From Candidatus Phaeomarinibacter sp. (GTDB lineage: Bacteria > Pseudomonadota > Alphaproteobacteria > CGMCC-115125), in assembly GCA_028279995.1 (NCBI GenBank), contig JANQMQ010000042.1, positions 1 to 5,223 of the forward strand: a stretch of 5,223 nucleotides of DNA. Direction: 5' to 3'. The notes under the pieces were generated by a model. That model was not told where the DNA came from. It saw nothing but the letters and a program-made list of their open reading frames with translations, and did no database searches. Positions 1 through 5,057 of the stretch are shown here, one piece after another (position 1 is the stretch's first letter; each line of letters begins with the position of its first letter). The position numbers and the translations under genes were made by a program.

Positions 1-1
1 A

Positions 2-391
2 CGACCGGTCACGAAAGAGCAAGCCAAGGCGCTGCGCCTGACTGACCGGGGCAGCTTTCTCGGCAATCTCATGGCGGATGGCAAGCTGACGGCGGAGCAG
101 GTTGAGGCGGGGGAGAACTACTGCCAGAGATATATCGCTTATGCCGTGTTGAATGGCCTGCCAAAAATCACGCCTCAGATAGCGGGATATGGCGCAGTGA
201 GGGGAATGTCGCGGGTGGAGCGATTGGATGCAGCAATGGCGGCGAAGGCAGTTTACAGTGCAGATCAGTCAAGATTGCGCCATTGCAGCGCTGGTGTTCG
301 CCAGGCAATAAAGCGCGCCTGTGTGCTAGATGAACCAGCCCCCGTGCATCTAGTGCGTGAGGGGCTTGACGCGCTTTTGTATGCGAAATAG
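2..391 (+). CDS. Small phage protein of unknown function, 5' end outside the window
   Basis: The frame is open from base 2 to the TAG at 389-391, giving 129 visible residues. There is an ATG at 71, but it has no purine-rich ribosome binding site, and the 23 residues before it (beginning RPVTKEQAKALRL) read as normal protein, so I treat this as a gene cut by the window edge. The visible part has a pattern GSFLGNL..DGKLT..Q..AG..Y, followed by an aromatic helix and NGLPK. From memory, small uncharacterised proteins of alphaproteobacterial phages and prophages just upstream of packaging genes share this pattern (start of a small domain, a 'dGkIt..Q..AG' helix, then a 'y..l.G.P' segment). No catalytic motif, signal peptide or membrane segment is visible. 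A terminator-like hairpin follows within 10 bases, so it probably ends an upstream transcription unit. That it is coding is fairly safe; its function is unknown. Confidence 0.7.
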   Translation, partial: RPVTKEQAKALRLTDRGSFLGNLMADGKLTAEQVEAGENYCQRYIAYAVLNGLPKITPQIAGYGAVRGMSRVERLDAAMAAKAVYSADQSRLRHCSAGVRQAIKRACVLDEPAPVHLVREGLDALLYAK

Positions 392-400
392 TATCGTGGT

Positions 401-436
401 AGCGCGCGGTTTGTCCAATTGACGGTCGCGCGTTTT
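401..436 (+). terminator. Putative rho-independent terminator after the first gene
   Basis: The arms CGCGCG at 403-408 and CGCGCG at 427-432 pair fully, and up to three G-U pairs (409-411 with 424-426) can extend the stem. The loop is about 12 bases. TTTT follows directly at 433-436. It lies 10 bases after the stop codon at 391. The T-run is short and the loop is larger than ideal, so efficiency is uncertain. Because the arms are alternating GC, a chance match is possible in GC-rich DNA. Confidence 0.5.
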
Positions 437-442
437 GAGTCA

Positions 443-537
443 GGCCGCTTTCTGGCGGTGCATCGCAATTGGCAGCAAAGAGGGTTATTCCTCCACGAGG
501 GTGCTTGCCGCCCCTGATGCACCCCCTGAGCGCGGCC
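443..537. other. Nested inverted repeats: candidate structured RNA or DNA site
   Basis: Within an intergenic stretch, four helices can nest inside each other. GGCCGC (443-448) pairs with GCGGCC (532-537). GGTGCATC (457-464) pairs with GATGCACC (516-523). GGCA-GCA (471-477) pairs with TGC-T-TGCC (502-509) with one bulged T at 505. GAGG (480-483) pairs with CCTC (490-493) across a GTTATT loop. The internal loops are symmetrical in length (8 and 8 bases, then 6 and 6). A competing local hairpin GCCGC/GCGGT (444-459) would break the two outer helices. No known RNA family or tRNA-like element was recognised. As a palindromic region shortly before terminase genes it could also be a DNA site. Hand-folded only. 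Confidence 0.35.
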
Positions 538-668
538 AAATGGCTAAGGCACCGATTGTGGTGTTACAAGTCTGGGCTCTGACTGGCGACGGCCTTCAAC
601 CCTGCGATGTCGGCGAATACACCACGCGCTCAACAAGCAAAGTCGCCTCGGCTTCCGATCGCGCGCAC

Positions 669-674
669 AGGAGA
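669..674 (+). promoter_or_regulatory. Ribosome binding site that decides the start at 682
   Basis: AGGAGA is the best Shine-Dalgarno match upstream of this gene, with 7-8 bases to the ATG at 682. It favours this start over the in-frame ATG at 607. Confidence 0.7.
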
Positions 675-681
675 TCCCACC

Positions 682-966
682 ATGCCGTTGTTTGCACAAG
701 CCGAAACGGACCTATTGGATAGAGGTCGGGCTTCCCATCCCCTGCAAACGGTATACCTCGTGACCCAAGAGGTTGATTGTTACGAAGGCCGAGAGGTCAT
801 TGGCGTGTTTAAGGTAAGAAAGCAGGCGGAACATGTGGCCCAACGGCTAAACGCTACCTCCACCTCGGACAGTGAATCGTTTGATGTGGAGCCGTTTGTC
901 CTTGGTGAATTGGATGAGTGTTTTCAGAAGCGGCTACGACACGCGCCGGTTTACGCTGATCTATAG
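682..966 (+). CDS. Small phage protein with a VYLVT...IGVF domain, function unknown
   Basis: A 94-residue protein. I chose the ATG at 682 because AGGAGA at 669-674 sits at correct spacing before it; an in-frame ATG at 607 would add 25 residues but lacks such a site and its extension is low-complexity (many Ala, Arg, Pro, Ser). Residues about 23-55 read VYLVTQEVDCYEGREVIG, then VFKVRKQAEHVAQRLN, and the chain continues with an acidic segment (DVEPFVLGELDE). From memory, this arrangement (beta strand, charged turn, 'vIGVF', then a helix with A..v..lN) resembles a family of small phage and bacterial proteins annotated as domains of unknown function (DUF7336-like). The match is by eye. No catalytic residues, signal peptide or membrane segment are visible. 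It stands alone, between an intergenic region and the tRNA spacer, and uses no ACA codons. Confidence 0.72.
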   Translation: MPLFAQAETDLLDRGRASHPLQTVYLVTQEVDCYEGREVIGVFKVRKQAEHVAQRLNATSTSDSESFDVEPFVLGELDECFQKRLRHAPVYADL

Positions 967-990
967 CGAATTTGGATTTTCGGGATCAGT

Positions 991-1016
991 TTATAGTTTT
1001 CTCCGCAGAACTATAA
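991..1016. promoter_or_regulatory. AT-rich dyad just before the tRNA, possible promoter/operator
   Basis: TTATAGTT (991-998) is a perfect inverted repeat of AACTATAA (1009-1016); a T-G and a T-A pair extend the stem to 10 pairs around the six-base loop CTCCGC (1001-1006). It sits in an AT-rich spacer in otherwise GC-rich DNA and ends 3 bases before the mature tRNA 5' end. The arms contain -10-like hexamers: TATAGT at 992-997, and a perfect TATAAT at 1012-1017. The second would start transcription inside the tRNA, so the first is the better candidate for making the tRNA. I see no good -35 at the right distance for either. It may be an operator, an activator-dependent late promoter, or a hairpin in the tRNA precursor leader. 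Confidence 0.4.
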
Positions 1017-1019
1017 TCC

Positions 1020-1095
1020 GCCGGTTTAGCTCAGTAGGTAGAGCACCTGCCTTGTAATCAGGGTGTCGCGGGTTCGATCCCTGCAACCGGCTCCA
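1020..1095 (+). tRNA. tRNA-Thr with anticodon UGU (reads ACA), CCA encoded
   Basis: A complete 76-base cloverleaf. The acceptor stem GCCGGTT (1020-1026) pairs with AACCGGC (1085-1091), followed by discriminator T (1092) and an encoded CCA (1093-1095). The D arm is GCTC/GAGC (1029-1032 with 1041-1044) around AGTAGGTA. The anticodon arm is CCTGC/TCAGG (1046-1050 with 1058-1062) around CTTGTAA, with anticodon TGT at 1053-1055. The variable loop is GTGTC. The T arm is GCGGG/CCTGC around TTCGATC. Threonine identity features known from E. coli (G1-C72, C2-G71, G35, U36) are present. The oddity is a C-T mismatch closing the anticodon stem (1050 with 1058). It lies inside phage genes, 47 bases before the putative small terminase gene and in the same direction, so it is probably phage-borne rather than a host gene used for integration. 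Confidence 0.95.
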
Positions 1096-1142
1096 CAACA
1101 ACACAGCAAGAGGCGCGACCGCTCAAACCGGCGCGGTGAGCT

Positions 1143-1433
1143 ATGGCAGCACGTCTAAACCCCAAGCAGGACGAAAGAAGCAGATCAGCAATCAAGACCA
1201 CACAGCTTGTTAAGCGGTTGAATTGCTTCGCGTTGGGCGAGAAGGATGATGCGGGCAACGAGGTGAGACTCGACACGCAACAGCTGCGCGCGATCGAGAT
1301 TTTGCTGCGCAAGACTCTGCCTGATTTGTCGGCTGTAATTGTCGAGGGCGAGATCACACAAAACGTAGTGTCCGCCACACCCAAGACACCAGAGGAATGG
1401 GCCGAGCAACACGCAGAGGATCGTGTCCACTAA
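1143..1433 (+). CDS. Putative terminase small subunit (TerS-like)
   Basis: A 96-residue soluble protein beginning MAARLNPKQDERSR. Its position, directly before the large terminase gene and overlapping it by 11 bases, is the main reason for the call. The middle segment (about residues 43-66, LDTQQLRAIEILLRKTLPDL) matches from memory a pattern common in short phage proteins encoded upstream of TerL: a charged N-terminal helix, a region ending in 'LGE', then 'q..A..iLLrKtlPDL..v.veGEi' and a proline/tryptophan C-terminus (here KTPEEWAEQHA). Classical small subunits bind the packaging start site through a helix-turn-helix and form rings; I cannot see a clear helix-turn-helix here, and the protein is shorter than most. 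The ATG at 1143 is the only sensible start; the GGTGAG before it is too close (2 bases) to be a good ribosome binding site. ACA supplies 4 of its 7 threonine codons. It may alternatively be a TerL accessory protein. Confidence 0.65.
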   Translation: MAARLNPKQDERSRSAIKTTQLVKRLNCFALGEKDDAGNEVRLDTQQLRAIEILLRKTLPDLSAVIVEGEITQNVVSATPKTPEEWAEQHAEDRVH

Positions 1434-2859
1434 GGTTATCTGGGCGCCACAGCCCGGCCCTCAACACGCGCTGATCGACTGCCCGCTAGAGCTAGTATTC
1501 TTCGGCGGCGCTCGCGGCGGGGGGAAGACGGACGGCGTTTTAGGGAAGTGGGCGCTGAAAGATGCGCAATACGGCTCAGACTTCAACGCCATTATGTTCC
1601 GGCGCACAACCGTATCGTCGGAAGATGCGATAGAGCGCAGTAAGCAGATATACGCGCCACTTGGAGGGAAGTTCGCAGCATCGCCGCAACCAACTTGGCG
1701 AATGCCCAATGGTGGCCGGGTTAGCTTTCGGTACTTGGACAAGATCACAGACGCGGACGAATGGCAGGGCCGCAACGTCACAGACGTGTGGATAGAAGAG
1801 GCGGGGCAATACGCAACGCCGGATCCGATAGACAAGCTTTTTGGGGTTATGCGGTCGGCTGGCGGTGTGCCAGTGCAGATGATCCTGACGGCCAACCCGG
1901 GCGGGCCGGGACAGAACTGGATAAGGGACAGGTTTCAGCTGCACCCATTTCCCAAGCGCCCGCGCATCGTGGACGTGGAGATTAACGAAGGACAGTTACG
2001 CTCAGCGGTCATCCCGTCGCGGATCACAGACAACCGGGCGCTCTTAGACGCTGACCCGGGTTATGTGGACAGGCTCAAGATGGTCGGCTCGCAAGAGCTT
2101 GTCCGCGCATGGCTTGAGGGGGATTGGTCGGCTATTGAGGGCGCGTTCTTCGCGGAGTGGGATGAATCGCGCCATGTGGTGCCGTGGTTTGATCCACCTG
2201 CGGATTGGTTGCGGTTCAGATCAATGGACTGGGGCTTTGCCGCACCATTTTCTGTCGGGTGGTGGTGCGTTGTAGGTGAGAATTTCCACCACAGCGGCCT
2301 GTATCTGCCCCGTGGGGCGCTTCTCCGTTATCGGGAGTGGTATGGCGCCAGCGGGCCGCAGAAGGGCCTACGCATGGTCGCAGAGGAAGTGGCGGACGGT
2401 ATCAAGGAGCGGGAAATCGCCGACCGCATATCCTATGGGGTTCTTGATCCATCCGCATTTGCGCAGGACGGCGGGCCAAGCATTGCGGAGCGCATGTTCT
2501 CCCGTGGGGTCGCATTCCGGCGCGCTGACAACAAAAGGCTAGGAAATGGTCTGGGCGCGATGGGCGGTTGGGATCAGATGCGAAGCCGCATGAGGGGCGA
2601 GAACGAAACCCCCATGCTCCACGTGATGGACACTTGCAGGGACTTCATTCGCACAGTGCCGGTGCTCCAACATGACCCGGACAAGGCGGAAGACCTGGAC
2701 ACAGACGCAGAAGACCACATTGCGGACGAAGCGCGCTATGCCTGCATGTCCCGGCCATGGGTGCCGCTTGGCAAGGTGGAGCCCAAGCCCACGGCCAAAC
2801 CCGGCCAAATCTACATCGGCCCGCCCGAAGACGATAATCCAAAGAGGACGCGCCTATGA
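1423..2859 (+). CDS. terL: Terminase large subunit (packaging ATPase and nuclease)
   Basis: A 478-residue packaging motor that hydrolyses ATP to pump DNA through the portal and cuts the concatemer. The N-terminal ATPase has a Walker A loop GGARGGGKT (residues 28-36, Lys35), a Walker B strand DVWIEE (121-126, with E125/E126 including the catalytic glutamate), and a coupling motif LTANPG (155-160). A linker with LEGDW (231-235) leads to an RNase H-fold nuclease, with likely metal-binding aspartates D269 (SMDWG), D342 (VLDPS) and D435 (HIADEARY; D431 is an alternative). The length is normal for the family and no motif is missing. The GTG at 1423 is chosen because the next ATG lies after Walker A; AGAGGA (1415-1420) precedes it at short spacing, suggesting translational coupling with the upstream gene. 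The stop overlaps the portal start. ACA supplies 6 of 16 threonine codons. Whether packaging is headful or site-specific cannot be read from this. Confidence 0.97.
   Translation: MSTKVIWAPQPGPQHALIDCPLELVFFGGARGGGKTDGVLGKWALKDAQYGSDFNAIMFRRTTVSSEDAIERSKQIYAPLGGKFAASPQPTWRMPNGGRVSFRYLDKITDADEWQGRNVTDVWIEEAGQYATPDPIDKLFGVMRSAGGVPVQMILTANPGGPGQNWIRDRFQLHPFPKRPRIVDVEINEGQLRSAVIPSRITDNRALLDADPGYVDRLKMVGSQELVRAWLEGDWSAIEGAFFAEWDESRHVVPWFDPPADWLRFRSMDWGFAAPFSVGWWCVVGENFHHSGLYLPRGALLRYREWYGASGPQKGLRMVAEEVADGIKEREIADRISYGVLDPSAFAQDGGPSIAERMFSRGVAFRRADNKRLGNGLGAMGGWDQMRSRMRGENETPMLHVMDTCRDFIRTVPVLQHDPDKAEDLDTDAEDHIADEARYACMSRPWVPLGKVEPKPTAKPGQIYIGPPEDDNPKRTRL
2843..2848 (+). promoter_or_regulatory. Ribosome binding site for the portal gene, inside terL
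   Basis: AGAGGA lies 7 bases before the ATG at 2856 and fixes that start. The ATGA overlap at 2856-2859 shares the portal start with the terL stop, an arrangement typical of translational coupling that keeps motor and portal synthesis linked. Confidence 0.75.
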
Positions 2860-4781
2860 AGACCGAAGACGCGCCCACCAGCGCCAAGCCCTGGCTTGAG
2901 AAAATCAAAAAGGCCGAAAAGGCGTTCGAGGTCTATCAGGAGAAGTGCGACAATATCGACAAGCTCTATTCCGATTTGGAAAGCTTGTCCAAGAACAGTG
3001 GGGACAGTGAGTTTCAAATCTTCTGGGCCAACCTGGAAGTTGTAAAGCCGTCAATCTATCAGCGCCCGCCACGCCCCGTGGTCATGCCGCGCCATTCTGA
3101 CCTCGGTGATGTGGTGCGCGTTGGATCTGAGATGGTTGAGCGCGCGCTAGAGTTCGACGTAGAAGACGATGATCTGCACCAGACGCTCTGCATGGTGCGC
3201 GATGATCTGGCTGTGTCTGCACGGGGCGTTCCTTGGGTGCTGGACAATGGTCAGTGCCTCCATGTGGATCGGCGCGATTTTCTTCATGCACCCTCTCGAA
3301 AGTGGACGGAAGTTCCATGGGTGGCCCGTGCCGTATACCTGACCAAAGATGAGGGCAGAGACGAGTTCGGGGATATCTTCAAGGGCGTTCAGGTGGCCAA
3401 GATTGGCGACCAGCGCACCGATGATTATCGGGAGACGGAAGACAAAGCCAAGGTTTGGGAAATCTGGTGCAAGGACAGCCGCGCGATTTACTACGTTGTG
3501 GAGGGCGTGGATGAGATCCTGAGAACGGCGGAGCCCTATATCAACGTCAAGGGCTTCTTCCCGTGCCCACGGCCAGCTTACGGGACATTGCAGCGCTCTA
3601 CGCTCCTTCCTGTACCGGATTTTGTGTACTACCGGGATCAGGTTGACGAAATCAACACGCTGACCCGGCGCATAACCTCGCTGGCGGAAAGCCTTCGTCT
3701 CAAGGGCTTTTATGCGGGTGGAACGTCGGAGGTTGGCGAGGCCATCGAAACAGCGATGGCTCAGACGAGCGACAAGGCCATTCTTGTCCCGATCAGCAAT
3801 TTCGCTGCCCTTGGGACGACAAACCTCAAAGACGGCATTGTTTGGATGCCTGTGCGAGAGGTGGGCGAGTTGATCGTCAATCTTGTCGCGCTTCGCAAGC
3901 AGCTGATCGAGGACGTGTACGAAATCACCGGCCTCAGCGACATTATGCGGGGCAGCACAGAGGCGGCAGAAACCGCGACGGCTCAGAATCTCAAGGCGCA
4001 ATACGGGTCGGTCAGGGTGAGGGAGCGCCAGCAAGAGATGGTGCGGGTCGCGGTCGATATTCTACGGATCAAAGCGGAAATCTTCTGCGAAACCATGTCT
4101 GGCGCTGAGATCGCGCAAATGGCGGCGATGCGCTTGCCGACGGAGGCCCAAGTTCAGGCGCAAATGATGCAAATGCCACCTGAGCAACAGCAAGGCATGA
4201 AGATGCCTGTCACGATTGAACAGGTGGATCAGCTTCTAAAATCTCAGAGCATCCGGCCGTTCCTGATGGAAGTGGAGTCCGACAGCACAATTGCCCCGGA
4301 TGAACAGGCCGAAAAGCAAAGCCGCATGGAGTTCCTGCAAGCCATTGGCGGGTTCATGCAGCAAGCCGCTCCCGCTGTGGCCGAGCAGCCCGAAATGGCG
4401 CCTTTTCTGGGTGAGTTGATGAAGTTCACCGCTGGCGGGTTCCGCGCCGGTCGCGATCTGGGCGGCGCAATTGACGATTTTGTGGAGCAGATGAAGGCGC
4501 AGGCCGTCCAGGCGTCACAGGGTCAGCAGCAGCCAAGCCCCGAGGTCATGAAGGTGCAGGCCGAGGCGCAGCACAAGAAAGCGGAGATGCAATTCAGGGT
4601 GCAAGAGGCCAGGACACGGGCGCAACTAGACATGGCTAAGCTTCAAATCGACGCCAAGAAAGCTGAAATCGCCGAGGGTGATCTGATCCTGAAAGAGGCA
4701 CAGGCGGAAGTTGATACGCTCATGCGAATTGAAGAGGCGGACCTTGAGCGTCAACAAGCGCGTCCGGTGGCGATAGGGTGA
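2856..4781 (+). CDS. Portal protein, P22-like family
   Basis: A 641-residue protein expected to form the dodecameric ring at the head vertex, through which DNA enters and leaves and to which TerL docks. After a charged N-terminal helix, WANLEVVKPSIYQRPPRPVV (residues 57-76) is the family's early signature as I remember it from P22-like portals. Then come RDDLAVSARGVPWV (115-128), a segment VPDFVYYRDQVDEINTLTRR (253-272), and EITGLSDIMRGSTEAAETAT (356-375), with a following AQYGSVRVRERQQEM; the last two correspond to the conserved stem/clip-adjacent core. The C-terminal part (from about 430) is rich in Gln, Met and Ala, and residues about 562-625 are a long, highly charged, proline-free helix likely to form a coiled coil, comparable to the helical barrel of P22 gp1 (725 residues). 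Its position after terL supports the call. ACA makes up 6 of 29 threonine codons. Confidence 0.92.
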   Translation: MKTEDAPTSAKPWLEKIKKAEKAFEVYQEKCDNIDKLYSDLESLSKNSGDSEFQIFWANLEVVKPSIYQRPPRPVVMPRHSDLGDVVRVGSEMVERALEFDVEDDDLHQTLCMVRDDLAVSARGVPWVLDNGQCLHVDRRDFLHAPSRKWTEVPWVARAVYLTKDEGRDEFGDIFKGVQVAKIGDQRTDDYRETEDKAKVWEIWCKDSRAIYYVVEGVDEILRTAEPYINVKGFFPCPRPAYGTLQRSTLLPVPDFVYYRDQVDEINTLTRRITSLAESLRLKGFYAGGTSEVGEAIETAMAQTSDKAILVPISNFAALGTTNLKDGIVWMPVREVGELIVNLVALRKQLIEDVYEITGLSDIMRGSTEAAETATAQNLKAQYGSVRVRERQQEMVRVAVDILRIKAEIFCETMSGAEIAQMAAMRLPTEAQVQAQMMQMPPEQQQGMKMPVTIEQVDQLLKSQSIRPFLMEVESDSTIAPDEQAEKQSRMEFLQAIGGFMQQAAPAVAEQPEMAPFLGELMKFTAGGFRAGRDLGGAIDDFVEQMKAQAVQASQGQQQPSPEVMKVQAEAQHKKAEMQFRVQEARTRAQLDMAKLQIDAKKAEIAEGDLILKEAQAEVDTLMRIEEADLERQQARPVAIG

Positions 4782-4784
4782 TTT

Positions 4785-5057
4785 ATGAAACAACTAGCAG
4801 ATGAACTGCAGGGCATGGCTGCCCTGCACACGGCGCTGGCGAAGATGGACGGGCACGAAATCGACAAGAAAGCCGCGCGCCACTCCGCAATGCGTGAATA
4901 TATGCTGCATGTGGGCGCCTGTTCTGCACCATTCTCCGAGTCCGCAGCCCGTGCTGCGCTGACAGAGGCGGTGGAGACAGCCATCGTTGATGATCCACAG
5001 AACATACCCGGCCAGCCGTTTGACCGTGAGCCTTGGCGGTGGATGGAATCTGCCTAG
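4785..5057 (+). CDS. Unrecognised 90-residue phage protein after the portal
   Basis: The ATG at 4785 follows the portal stop by three bases and is preceded by AGGGTGA (4775-4781), which overlaps that stop. The protein MKQLADELQGMAALHTALAK... is soluble and mostly helical. It has a basic centre (DKKAARHSAMREYM, residues about 26-39), an alanine-rich helix (about 53-66), an acidic stretch, and a C-terminus with prolines and two tryptophans (PWRWMESA). I recognise no domain and see no signal peptide, membrane segment or catalytic motif. Its location in the head gene block, between the portal and another small gene, is where tailed phages often encode scaffolds or head-completion proteins, but it is too short for a typical scaffold. 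Reality as a gene is supported by start-stop spacing, a ribosome binding site and unbroken context; function is unknown. Confidence 0.75.
   Translation: MKQLADELQGMAALHTALAKMDGHEIDKKAARHSAMREYMLHVGACSAPFSESAARAALTEAVETAIVDDPQNIPGQPFDREPWRWMESA

Larger units (their letters stand above)
392..681. other. Intergenic region without a convincing gene
   Basis: This 290-base gap holds the terminator-like hairpin and the nested inverted repeats described separately. Further right, GTGGTGT (558-564) and ACACCAC (619-625) form a 7-base inverted repeat. Open frames run through it, one from a TTG at 435 and one from an ATG at 540, but neither has a ribosome binding site and the predicted residues do not look like a phage protein. 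No clear -35/-10 promoter pair was found on either strand. Confidence 0.5.

Noticed and set aside
419..447. TTGACG at 419-424 as a -35 box
   Set aside because: There is no -10-like hexamer at 16-18 bases downstream, and the bases fall within the terminator hairpin.
168..539. Overlapping - strand open frames
   Set aside because: Shadows of the + strand gene at 2-391 and of the spacer; no ribosome binding sites and no recognisable protein pattern.
607..681. N-terminal extension of the 682 gene from the ATG at 607
   Set aside because: No ribosome binding site at 607, low-complexity extension, and a good AGGAGA site directly before the ATG at 682.
435..722. Open frame from a TTG (or an internal ATG at 540) across the intergenic region
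   Set aside because: No ribosome binding site, composition unlike a folded protein (Arg/Ser/His run near the end), and it overlaps the better-supported gene starting at 682.
1020..1095. The tRNA as a prophage attachment site
   Set aside because: Phage-like genes lie on both sides, no integrase is near, and no long repeat of the tRNA 3' end is present in the window; only a 7-base repeat was found.
1058..1384. A - strand open frame over the tRNA and the small terminase gene
   Set aside because: It runs antisense through the tRNA and a gene supported by operon structure.
3147..4034. A 295-residue open frame on the - strand
   Set aside because: It lies entirely antisense to the portal gene, whose + strand protein has family signatures; long antisense frames are common in GC-rich coding DNA.
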